A stretch of DNA of 53,421 bases from contig NZ_DAIQNN010000017.1 of assembly GCF_036788415.1 (NCBI RefSeq), forward strand, positions 1 to 53,421, in the 5' to 3' direction. Under the pieces are notes generated by a model. The model was not told the origin of the DNA, did not search any database, and saw only the letters and a program-made list of their open reading frames with translations. This stretch comes from Rubrimonas sp036788415 (GTDB lineage Bacteria; Pseudomonadota; Alphaproteobacteria; Rhodobacterales; Rhodobacteraceae). This document shows, in pieces, positions 35,683 to 43,783 of this stretch (within the stretch, counting starts at the first letter, position 1; the number at the start of each line of letters is the position of its first letter). The position numbers and the translations under genes were made by a program.

Positions 35683-36768
35683 ATGCCCCGACCGCAGCTC
35701 CAAGCCGCCGCAGCTTTCGCCGCAGCCGTCGCCGCGGCGCCCGCCGCTTCGGTCGAGCTGACCATCGCCGTGGGCGAGCCGGACGGCGTCTATGCGGCGC
35801 TCGGCGCGGACATCTCGCGCGTCGCCGCCGAGCGCGGCCTGCCGGTCGCCACGCGCGAGAGCGACGGGTCTCTGACCAACGCATGGGCGATCCGCCACAC
35901 GCCCGGCGTGCAGCTCGGCATCGTCCAGAGCGACGTGCTCGACTTCCTGCGCGCGCGCGCCGAGGACCCCGCGACCGATCCCGAGACCGCCGGCGGGCTG
36001 CGCGACCTTCTCGCGTCGCTGCGCGTCGTGGCGCCGCTGCATGTCGAGGAAGTCCATCTCCTCGCCCGACCCGAAATCGCCGATCTCGCCGCGCTCGAGG
36101 GGCGGCGGGTCGCCGTCGGGCGCAATGGCGGCGGCGCCTTCATCACCGCCGAGCAGATCTTCAGGACTGTCGGCGTGCGGGTCGAGCCGGTGTCCAACGT
36201 CTCGCCCAAGGACGCGATCGAGCTGCTGCGCATCGGCACCATCGACGCGATGGTTCATGTGGTCGGCCAACCCGCCAACGTCTTCGCGCTGGGCGTGACG
36301 CCGGAGGACCGCTTCCGCTTCCTGCCGCTCGACGCCCCGGCGCTGCGCGCGCGCTACGACGCCGCGACCATCGCCGCGGAGAGCTACGGCTGGACGACGC
36401 AGTCGACGCCCACGGTCGGCGTGCGCGCGCTGCTCGTGGGCTATCCCTACACGGGCGCGGAGACCTGCGGGGCCATCGGCGACCTCGCGGAGGTCCTCGT
36501 CTCCGAGATCGCCGCGCTGCGGGCGCTGGGGCATGAGGAATGGCTGGGGATCGACCCCGGCGCCGACGTCGCGGTCTGGGAGCGCCACCCCTGCGTCGCG
36601 CCCGCCGCCCTCGCCGGCGCCGTCCCCGCTCCCGCCGCGGCGCTCCCGGCGAACGACGCGCAACCGGCCCCCGCCGCCGCCCCCGAGCCCGCGCAAGCCC
36701 CGTTGCAAGCCCCCGCCGCCGCGCCCCCTGCGGCCGCGGGCGGGCTGCTCGACCGCTTCAAGCGCTGA
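35683..36768 (+). CDS. TAXI-family TRAP-type solute-binding protein
   Basis: A 361-residue periplasmic binding protein with a signal peptide. It follows the TAXI pattern: VGEPDGVYAALGADISRVA, QLGIVQSDVLDF, LRVVAPLHVEEVHLLAR, LAALEGRRVAVGRNGGGAFITAEQI and GTIDAMVHVVGQPANVF. TAXI proteins normally feed a TRAP permease, but no permease is encoded here. The C-terminal 55 residues are an Ala/Pro-rich tail ending GGLLDRFKR, not usual for the family, similar in style to tails on neighbouring proteins. It may act as a ligand sensor for the cluster. AAGGGA is nine bases before the ATG at 35683; a GTG at 35674 is too close. Confidence 0.8.
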   Translation: MPRPQLQAAAAFAAAVAAAPAASVELTIAVGEPDGVYAALGADISRVAAERGLPVATRESDGSLTNAWAIRHTPGVQLGIVQSDVLDFLRARAEDPATDPETAGGLRDLLASLRVVAPLHVEEVHLLARPEIADLAALEGRRVAVGRNGGGAFITAEQIFRTVGVRVEPVSNVSPKDAIELLRIGTIDAMVHVVGQPANVFALGVTPEDRFRFLPLDAPALRARYDAATIAAESYGWTTQSTPTVGVRALLVGYPYTGAETCGAIGDLAEVLVSEIAALRALGHEEWLGIDPGADVAVWERHPCVAPAALAGAVPAPAAALPANDAQPAPAAAPEPAQAPLQAPAAAPPAAAGGLLDRFKR

Positions 36769-36771
36769 GCG

Positions 36772-39651
36772 ATGCGCCGTCAGGTCTCATATCTCGCCCT
36801 CGCGGCCGCGCTCGCCGCAGCCGCTCTCGCCGCGCCGGACCGCGCGCGCGCCGCGGAGGAGCGCTTCGACGTCGAGACCTATTCGCCGCGCGGCGAGAGC
36901 CTCGGGCGCGAGCCGCTCTACGATTTCCGCCGCGCGCTGCTGATCGTCGCGGCGGATGCGCGCAGCGGCGGCGACGCGCGCGCGGAGCTCTCGGCCTGGC
37001 TGGAGGCGTCGGGCTTCCGGCTGAGCGTGCTCGATTTCGCCGATCCCGATCCCGAAACGGCGCCACCCCCCTTCCGGACCGCAGCCGCCGACTGGCTGGC
37101 GGCCAACGACCTGTCGCGCGACGCGCTGCTCCTGGTGATCGTCGACGGCCCGCTGCGCCAGGAGCGCCGGCGCGACGTCGTCCGCGTCGAGGCCGGGAAC
37201 GACGCCGCAGTGGACGACCTGCTCGCCGAGATCGAACGCGCGCGCGCGCGCCACGCCGTCGTCGCCTTCACCGCGCCGGTCGAAAACCAGAGCGTGTTTC
37301 CGCAGCGGCTGCGGACCGACGCCGAGCCGCTCGGGCGCGACGCCACGCGGCGGGCGCGGGTGGCGCTGTGGCCGCGGCGGGCCGGCGAGCCGGTGTTGAC
37401 GCGCCTGTCGGACGCGCTGCGCGGCGATCCCGGCCCAGGTTTCGACCCCGACGCCTATGTCTCGGTCGCCGATCTCGCGCGGCTGTCGCCCGGGCTCGAC
37501 GCAGGCGTCTTCGGCTACGGCGAGGACGGCGGCGCGCCGGTGCTCGCGCTGCGGCAGGGCTACGAGACCGCGCCCGGCGGCGGACCCGACCGGCGCGAGG
37601 CCTATCGCGACGCGCGCGACGCGACGCGGGCCGAGGCGCTCGAACGGTTCGCCGCGCTCCAGCCGCAGGGCGCGCGCGACGGCGCCTGGGCCGCGGCGCG
37701 GCTGGAAGCGGTGCGGCGCGGCGAACGGCGGGCGGCGGCGCGGCGCTGCGACGCGGGTCTGGCTTTCGACGCCGAAGCCGTGCTCGGGCTCGGCGTCGCG
37801 GTTGTCGGCAGGCTCGGCGCAGTGGATCGGCCCGACGATTTGGCGCGCGACTGGCTGGGCCAGATCGCGCGCGCGACTGGCGTCGACCCTGCGCGCGCGT
37901 CGGACCTTCTCGCCGATTGCGCGCGGGCCGGCGCCGACGCGCCCGAGCGCGCGCTGCGCGTCGCAACGCTCTCGGCGGGGCGCGGCGGCGCGGGGCCAGA
38001 GGCCGGCGCGCCCGACGGCGCTCCGGCCCCGCTGGATCTCGCGCGGCTCGCCGGGGGCGGCGCGGCTGCGGCTACGCTGGCGGGCCTCGTCGATCTCGCG
38101 GCGGGAACGCGCGCCGACCGCGCGCAGCGCGGCGCCGTCGCCGAGGCCCTGCGCGGCCACGCCTTCGCCGGCGATCCGGCGGCGCAGCTCGTCCACGGGC
38201 TCACGCTGCTGGCGGGGGACGGGCTGTCGCCGGGCGACGGCGCGCAGGGGCTGCACTGGATCGGGCTCGCCGCGGAGGCCGGCCTGCCCCTCGCGCGGGC
38301 GGTGCGCGGCGTGGCGCTGCTGTCGGACGATCCCCGGCTGCGCCGGCTGCGCGAAGGGGTGGCGACCGACGCCGGCGTCGGTTTGCGCGATCTTCGCGCG
38401 GCGACCCGGCGGGGGCTGGAGATCGCGCCCCGCCTGCTCGACCTCGCCGCGATGGAGGAGCTGGAGCGACGCGAGGCGGCGTCGGCCTGCGAGGCGCGGC
38501 TCGGCTTCGACCCCGCGGCGCTGTGGAGCGCGTGGAACTGGCGCTCGGCGCGCGACTTCGCCGACGTCGCGGGCGCGCCGGGGCGGTTCCTCGCCCGCGC
38601 GCTCGAAGGCGCGGCGCTCGGCGGCTGGCGCGAGACCTGCGCGAAGGCGCTCGATCTGGAGGCCCCGCCGCTCGGCGTGCGGCTGCGGGTCGCCGCCGCG
38701 GCGGCGGCGGAGGGCGATCTGACGACCGCGCGCCGCGCGCTGCGCGGGGCGCAGGACCCGACGGGGCTCGCCGCCTTCGCGCTCGCGACGCTGATCCGCG
38801 CCGAGGCGCCGGACGAGGCGCGCGCGCTGGTCGCCGAGGCGGTCGCAGCCGGGCTGCCGGAGGCGATCCTCGCTCAGCCGCGGCTGTTCGGCGGCGACGC
38901 GTCGGGCGGAGCGGCGGCGATCGCGCACCTCGCCGAGGACGGACCGCCGGCGGCGGCCTTCGCGATGGCGCTGGAGGCCGCGCGCGGCGACGCGCCCTTC
39001 GACGCGCTGCGCGCGCATCTATGGGCGGCGCGCGCCGCCGCGCGCGGCTTCGCCATCGAGCCCGAGGCGCTGGGATTGCTGCGCGAGACGGCGGCGCTGG
39101 CCTTGCCGGGCGATCTGGGGCTCGCCCTCGCGCCGCCGACCCGCGCGGCGCTGATCGAGGCGGGGCATTTCGCCCATCCCGGCGAGGGTGTCATGGTGCT
39201 GGGGTCGGCTGCGGGCTCGCCCGCGGAACAGGGGGGCGCGACGCCGGGCATGGTGATCGCCGAATTCGGCCGCGGGCTGCGCTTCGGCGCGGATCTCGCC
39301 GCGGCGCGGTCGCTGATGCTCGACCAGTTCGTCGCCGAGGCCCGCGTGGCCGGTCTCGCGGAACGGCCCGGCGGCGCGAAGAAGGGCTTCGCCATCGCCG
39401 CGCCGCCGGAGATCGCGGCCTTCCTGCGCGCGCCGCAACCCGCGTCGCGCATGGCGGCCTATGGCGAGAGCCCGCCGCCGCTGCGCGCCGGGCCGGGGCC
39501 GTCCTTCGCCGAAATCGGCGCGCCGCCGCCCGGCGCGCGCGCGCGGGTGCTCGCCGCAGCGCCGGGCTCGCGCTGGTTGCGCGTTGCGGTTGAGCTTGGG
39601 CAGGGCCGGATTGCGGAGGGGTATGCGACCGATGACGCTCTGCTGCCCTGA
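36772..39651 (+). CDS. Exported degenerate caspase-like protein with Sel1-like repeats and SH3 domain
   Basis: A 959-residue protein with a signal peptide. Residues 52-215 follow the caspase-like (C14) plan: a first strand RALLIVAADAR, helix, SGFRLSVLDFAD, then SRDALLLVIVDGP where active caspases have the GHG histidine, and HAVVAFTAP where they have the catalytic cysteine. Both residues are missing, so it is a pseudo-enzyme. The central part is alpha-helical with Sel1/TPR-like units (for example GLHWIGLAAEAGLPLARAVRGVALL). The C-terminus (about 890-959) is an SH3-like domain: SPPPLRAGPGPSFAEIGAPPPG...WLRVAV. It begins 3 bases after the TAXI gene. A paralogue lies at 41439-43781. Confidence 0.72.
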   Translation: MRRQVSYLALAAALAAAALAAPDRARAAEERFDVETYSPRGESLGREPLYDFRRALLIVAADARSGGDARAELSAWLEASGFRLSVLDFADPDPETAPPPFRTAAADWLAANDLSRDALLLVIVDGPLRQERRRDVVRVEAGNDAAVDDLLAEIERARARHAVVAFTAPVENQSVFPQRLRTDAEPLGRDATRRARVALWPRRAGEPVLTRLSDALRGDPGPGFDPDAYVSVADLARLSPGLDAGVFGYGEDGGAPVLALRQGYETAPGGGPDRREAYRDARDATRAEALERFAALQPQGARDGAWAAARLEAVRRGERRAAARRCDAGLAFDAEAVLGLGVAVVGRLGAVDRPDDLARDWLGQIARATGVDPARASDLLADCARAGADAPERALRVATLSAGRGGAGPEAGAPDGAPAPLDLARLAGGGAAAATLAGLVDLAAGTRADRAQRGAVAEALRGHAFAGDPAAQLVHGLTLLAGDGLSPGDGAQGLHWIGLAAEAGLPLARAVRGVALLSDDPRLRRLREGVATDAGVGLRDLRAATRRGLEIAPRLLDLAAMEELERREAASACEARLGFDPAALWSAWNWRSARDFADVAGAPGRFLARALEGAALGGWRETCAKALDLEAPPLGVRLRVAAAAAAEGDLTTARRALRGAQDPTGLAAFALATLIRAEAPDEARALVAEAVAAGLPEAILAQPRLFGGDASGGAAAIAHLAEDGPPAAAFAMALEAARGDAPFDALRAHLWAARAAARGFAIEPEALGLLRETAALALPGDLGLALAPPTRAALIEAGHFAHPGEGVMVLGSAAGSPAEQGGATPGMVIAEFGRGLRFGADLAAARSLMLDQFVAEARVAGLAERPGGAKKGFAIAAPPEIAAFLRAPQPASRMAAYGESPPPLRAGPGPSFAEIGAPPPGARARVLAAAPGSRWLRVAVELGQGRIAEGYATDDALLP

Positions 39652-39685
39652 CCCCTCCCGTCCCTCGGGCGCGACGCATGCGCGT

Positions 39686-39718
39686 CGCCCGCCGGACGCG
39701 GCATGCGTTCGGCGGGCG
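39686..39718. terminator. Long hairpin between convergent cluster genes
   Basis: A 14-bp stem (39686-39699 with 39705-39718, one G-T pair) around a GGCAT loop, in the 108 bases between the 959-residue protein gene and the opposing minus-strand gene. No T tract follows on either strand, so terminator function is likely only because of its strength and convergent setting. Confidence 0.4.
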
Positions 39719-39759
39719 CTGCGCGCCTGCGACGGGCTGGGCTCAGGCGCGCGCGGCGC

Positions 39760-40278
39760 TCAGCGCCGACGCGGCGGGAAACGCTCCGAGTCGTCGAGCG
39801 TGCGGCGCGCGGCTTCGAGCCGCGGCTCGATGCCGGCGAAATCGTCCATCTGGCCGTATGACGGAACCGGGCGGCCATGCGGCCACCAGCGCACGACGAT
39901 GGGGCGCGACTTCGGCTCGGGCGCCTTCGCGACGGCGGCGGCGCCGGCGGCCTTGGCGTCGGCTTTCGCATCTGCGGCGCGGGCGCCCGGCTTGGCGTCG
40001 TCGGGTCGGTCCGCAGCCTGTTCGGCGTTCGCGGGCTTGGCGTCGGCGGGCTTGGCGTCGGCGGGCGTCGGGCCGAGCGGCGCTTCCTCGACCGGCGCGG
40101 GCGTCTGCGCCAGCATGACCGACGGGTCGGCTTTCGCCTTCGACGACGCCAGAACGCGCGCCACGGCCCCGAAGCGCGCCGCCGAGGCGCCGGCGTCCTC
40201 TAGGTCGACCGCGGCGGGGGCGGCGAAGGCGGCGCTGGCGCTCAGCAGGGCCGCCAGGGCGATGATCGGAAGTTTCAT
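39760..40278 (-). CDS. Small periplasmic protein with Asp-Ala-Lys-Pro-rich repeats
   Basis: A 172-residue protein with a signal peptide (MKLPIIALAALLSASAAFA). The middle (about residues 70-115) is low-complexity, with DAKPADAKPANAEQ-type repeats, and the C-terminus is a short conserved-looking block (IVVRWWPHGRPVPSYGQMDDF). GGAGGA lies seven bases before the ATG, supporting it as a real gene. It is the only gene on the minus strand inside the 24-kb cluster and is divergent from the DUF4344 gene. No family is recognised. Confidence 0.65.
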   Translation of the reverse strand: MKLPIIALAALLSASAAFAAPAAVDLEDAGASAARFGAVARVLASSKAKADPSVMLAQTPAPVEEAPLGPTPADAKPADAKPANAEQAADRPDDAKPGARAADAKADAKAAGAAAVAKAPEPKSRPIVVRWWPHGRPVPSYGQMDDFAGIEPRLEAARRTLDDSERFPPRRR

Positions 40279-40434
40279 TCTTCGGTCCTCCAGCCTCGGC
40301 GCGGTTTCGCGCCTGTCGCATCCATCGTCTGCAATGGCGGGGGCTGGACCGGAATCGCCGACCCCGCAGATCAGACCCGCCGCCCCGGCGCTCCGGGCCG
40401 GCGCTGAAACGCCCCCGAAGGGAGGACCCCGGCC

Positions 40435-41442
40435 ATGACGCGCTTTCCCGACCGCCTGCCGACCCGCCTGCGCGGCGCCGTCCGCTCGGCCGCCGCGCTC
40501 TGTCTGTCCGCCGCGCTGCTCGCGCCGGTCTCCGCAAGCGCGCAGGCCGAGGCGCCGCCGCTGACCGGCGCGAGCTTCGGCGCGCTGCGCACGATCTTCT
40601 ATCACGAACTCGGCCACGGGCTGATCGACGTGCTCGGCCTCGGCGTCGTCGGGCCGGAGGAAGACGTGGTCGACGAGTTCGCCACCTACATGCTCATCCT
40701 GACCGGGCGCGGCGACGACCGTCAGATCGAGGCGCTGTTCTCCACGGCGCGGTTCTGGAAGGCCGCGGGCGAGGGGCGCCGCGGCGCCTTCGCCCATTGG
40801 GGCGAGCATCCGCCAGACGAGCGCCGCTTCTACGCCATCCTGTGCCTGCTGCACGGCAGCGACCCCGGTCGCTTCTACCCGCTGATGACCGAGTTCGGCG
40901 TGCCGCAGACCCGCGCGCGCAAATGCGAAGTCGAGTACGCCGAGAAGGAAGGGCGCTGGATCGACATCCTGTCGCCGCATCTGCGTTCGCCGCAGAACCC
41001 CGATCAGGCGGGCCTTCAGGTGTTCTACGCGCCCGCCCAGAGCGACAGCGCCGAGGCGGTGGCGCAGGTGTGGCGGCAGACGCGGTTCCTCGAATCGCTC
41101 GCCGGCGAGGCGGGGGCGATCTTCGGACTGCCGCAGGAGATCCCGATCGTCGGGCGCGAATGCGGCTTCGCCAACGCCTTCTGGGACGGCGCGTCGATCA
41201 CGCTGTGCTACGAGATGCAGAGCGCGATCGAGACGGCGCTGACGGCGCCTGCGCGGCCCGCCTCCGGGGCGACCCCCGCCGCGAGCGCCGCCGGCGCGGC
41301 CGCGCGCGCAGCCGCCGCGGCGGCGACCGCCGGCGCGGCCGCCGCCCAGCCCCCGGCCGCCGCAGCGCCGACGCCGCCCGCGGCGTCGGCGCCGGCTTCC
41401 GGCGCCCGCAACATCGGCGATTCGCTGGGCGCTTCGCAGTGA
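40435..41442 (+). CDS. DUF4344 metallopeptidase, exported
   Basis: A 335-residue secreted protein of the DUF4344 putative metallopeptidase family. The zinc motif HELGH is at residues 57-61, and GPEEDVVDEFA about 15 residues later supplies the probable third ligand. Family-typical parts include HWGEHPPDERRFYAILCLLHGSD and RKCEVEYAEKEGRW. The last 75 residues are an almost pure Ala/Pro tail ending NIGDSLGASQ. GGGAGG precedes the ATG. It is the second protease of the cluster besides the trypsin-like enzyme; the next gene starts in a GTGA overlap with its stop. Confidence 0.85.
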   Translation: MTRFPDRLPTRLRGAVRSAAALCLSAALLAPVSASAQAEAPPLTGASFGALRTIFYHELGHGLIDVLGLGVVGPEEDVVDEFATYMLILTGRGDDRQIEALFSTARFWKAAGEGRRGAFAHWGEHPPDERRFYAILCLLHGSDPGRFYPLMTEFGVPQTRARKCEVEYAEKEGRWIDILSPHLRSPQNPDQAGLQVFYAPAQSDSAEAVAQVWRQTRFLESLAGEAGAIFGLPQEIPIVGRECGFANAFWDGASITLCYEMQSAIETALTAPARPASGATPAASAAGAAARAAAAAATAGAAAAQPPAAAAPTPPAASAPASGARNIGDSLGASQ

Positions 41443-43781
41443 CGGCGGCGCGCGGCGTCAGGGCGGGGCTGCGCGCGCGCGCGGGGGGCGGGGCGCTGGC
41501 CCTCGCGCCGGCGCTCGCGCTCGGGCTCGTCTGCGCCGCGCCCGTCGCGCGCAGCGCCGAAGTCTCGATGCTCGACCCTGCGGTCGCCGCGCGCTGCGTC
41601 GGCTGCGCCGCTTTCGTCGCCTCGGTCGACGCGCTCGACCCGGGCGCGGGCGCCCGCGCGGACAGAGTCGCCGCGGCCCTGACGGCGCGGGGCTGGGCGG
41701 TGACCCGGCTCGCCGACCCCGGCGTCGTGGCGCTGGAGCATGGGCTGGCGCGCTTCCTGCGCGCCGCCGCCGCCGAGCGCCGCGCCCATGTTCTGCTGTG
41801 GTATGGTGGAGCGCTGGCGGCGCGCGAGGCCGGCCCGGCGGTCGCAGCCCTCGACACCGCGCTCGACGGAGGGCGCAACGGGGGGGCGACTGGGCTCGAC
41901 GCGCTGCCGCTGGCGGGCCTGCTCGACCAGCTCTCCGACGGGCCGCCGCGCTCGGCGCTGCTGGCGCTCGACGCGGCGGTCGACGCGGCGCCGGACTGGC
42001 CCGGCGGGTCCGGCGCCGCAGGGCCGCTCCCCGCGCTCGCGCTCGCGCGCGCGGCGCAGGCCGACGCGGAAGCGCTCGCAGCGGCGCTCGCCGCGCTGGC
42101 CGCCGGCGGCGCGGCCTCCGCCGACGCGAACCGCGACGGAGCGCTCGACGACGCCGAACTGGCCGCGCTGCTCGGCCCCGGCGTGGTCTTCTCGCGCCGG
42201 GCCGCGCCCGCCGCCGAGACCGGGGCGCGCCCGCCGCAGGGCGAGGGACCCTCGGCCCTCGAAGCCTTCGGGCTCGCCGCGCTCGCCGATCAGCGCCGCG
42301 CGCGCAGGTTGCGCGAGGCGGTCTCCGAACCCGGTCCGGCCGCGCTGCGGATGTTCCTGCGCGACTGGTGCGCCGGCGCCGAGAACGCCGAGTCCTGCCG
42401 CGCGGCGGAGGCGGAGCGGGCGCGGCGAGATGCGCGCGTCGCCGAGCAGTCTCGCCAGTGCGACCGGCTCGCCGCCAATCCCGACGACCCGCAGGCCGCC
42501 GCCCCCGGCGTCGCCGTCGAGGCGCTGGGCGCGCCCGGCGCGCTCGACCGCGCCCGCGCCGCCTGCGCCGAAGCGCTGCAGGCGGAGAAAGTCGAGGCGC
42601 GGACGCTCTATCAATACGGGCGCACGCTCGACCTCGCCGAACAGCCCGGCTTCGACGCCTATTACCGCGAGGCGGCGCGTCAGGGCTACGCCATCGCCGA
42701 ATATGGGCTGGGCCTTGCGATCCTGCAGGGGCGCGCGCCGGGCGGGGCGCGCGACGGGGCGGGCTTCGTGCGCGCCGCCGCCGAGCGGGGCCTGACGCTC
42801 GCGCAGTTGCTCTATGCCACGCTTCTCGCCGAAGGGATCGGCGTCCCCTCCGATCCGCAGGCGGCGCGGCGGATGCTGGAGCGCGCCGCGTCCGCCGAGG
42901 GGCCGGTCGGGGCGCAGGGCAAGCTCGCCCTCGGCGAAGCCCTCGCCGAGGAGGCCGAGGGGGAGGAGCAGATGCGCCGCGCCGAGGCGCTGCTCGCCGC
43001 GGCGCTGCGCGAGGGCGTCGAGGCCGCGGCGCGCCCGCTGGCGGAGATCCGCCGCAAGATCGGCTTGCTCGCGCCCAAGGCTCCCGAGCCCCCAGCCGAT
43101 CCGCGCGCCGCCTGCGCCGAAGCGCTCGATTTCGACCCGCTCGAGCTCTACGGCGTCGCCCGCGCCACCGAATTCGGAAGCGATTTCCTGCAGACGCAGG
43201 AAATCCGCACGCGCCAGCGCATCCGGCGTATGAACGTCTCGCAGATCGTGCAGCTCTGCGACGCGGTGGTGACGCAAGGGCGCGTCGATCCCGACGTCGC
43301 GACCCGCTACGCATTCCTGCTGGAGCAGATCGACGACCGCGACTACGGCCAGACGCGCGGCGCCTGGCTAGGCCTGTTCGCCGAGGCCGCCAATCGCGGC
43401 GACCCGGTGGCGATGTTCTTCGCCGGAAAATACACGCGCGCGGTCAGCAGCGGCCTGCCCTGGGAGTTGTTCGAACGCGGCACGCAGCTGCTCGAGGAGG
43501 CGCATCGGCGCGGCGTGGTCGAGGCCACCATCCTGCTCGCCGTCGGCCATTTCTGGCCCCAAGAAACCGGCCAGAGCCAGTTCCGCGCCGACCCGCTGCA
43601 CGCGCTCGGCCTGCTGGAGACCGCAGCCGACAAGCCGGTGCCGCTGGTGAAGATGCTGCTCGCCTTCGCCTATGGCGCGCCCGACCAGCTCGGCCTGCCC
43701 CGCCGGGTCGCCGATCCGGCGCGCGGCGCGCGATTCGAAGCCGAGTTCCAGAGCCTCAAGACCCGCTACGAAGGAAACTGA
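41439..43781 (+). CDS. Exported degenerate caspase-like protein with EF-hand-like loop and Sel1 repeats
   Basis: A 780-residue protein beginning at a GTG that overlaps the previous stop. It has a hydrophobic leader. Residues 45-250 follow the caspase plan: RVAAALTARGWAVTRLADP, then HVLLWYGGALAAREAG where the catalytic His should be (GGA instead of GGH), and SALLALDAAVDA where the catalytic Cys should be. DANRDGALDDAE (229-240) is a canonical EF-hand calcium loop, a feature also seen inside other bacterial caspase-like domains. Sel1-like repeats fill residues 385-500 and beyond (YYREAARQGYAIAEYGLGLAIL, AAERGLTLAQLLYATLLAEG). It is a paralogue in plan of the 36772-39651 product. The vWA gene follows after two bases. 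Confidence 0.75.
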   Translation: MTAARGVRAGLRARAGGGALALAPALALGLVCAAPVARSAEVSMLDPAVAARCVGCAAFVASVDALDPGAGARADRVAAALTARGWAVTRLADPGVVALEHGLARFLRAAAAERRAHVLLWYGGALAAREAGPAVAALDTALDGGRNGGATGLDALPLAGLLDQLSDGPPRSALLALDAAVDAAPDWPGGSGAAGPLPALALARAAQADAEALAAALAALAAGGAASADANRDGALDDAELAALLGPGVVFSRRAAPAAETGARPPQGEGPSALEAFGLAALADQRRARRLREAVSEPGPAALRMFLRDWCAGAENAESCRAAEAERARRDARVAEQSRQCDRLAANPDDPQAAAPGVAVEALGAPGALDRARAACAEALQAEKVEARTLYQYGRTLDLAEQPGFDAYYREAARQGYAIAEYGLGLAILQGRAPGGARDGAGFVRAAAERGLTLAQLLYATLLAEGIGVPSDPQAARRMLERAASAEGPVGAQGKLALGEALAEEAEGEEQMRRAEALLAAALREGVEAAARPLAEIRRKIGLLAPKAPEPPADPRAACAEALDFDPLELYGVARATEFGSDFLQTQEIRTRQRIRRMNVSQIVQLCDAVVTQGRVDPDVATRYAFLLEQIDDRDYGQTRGAWLGLFAEAANRGDPVAMFFAGKYTRAVSSGLPWELFERGTQLLEEAHRRGVVEATILLAVGHFWPQETGQSQFRADPLHALGLLETAADKPVPLVKMLLAFAYGAPDQLGLPRRVADPARGARFEAEFQSLKTRYEGN

Positions 43782-43783
43782 CC

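Noticed and set aside
36540..39593. A 1017-codon plus-strand frame (and a 743-codon minus-strand frame) overlapping the first pseudo-caspase gene
   Set aside because: Arginine-dominated sequence typical of shifted frames; the overlapping frame has a signal peptide, ribosome site and recognisable domains.
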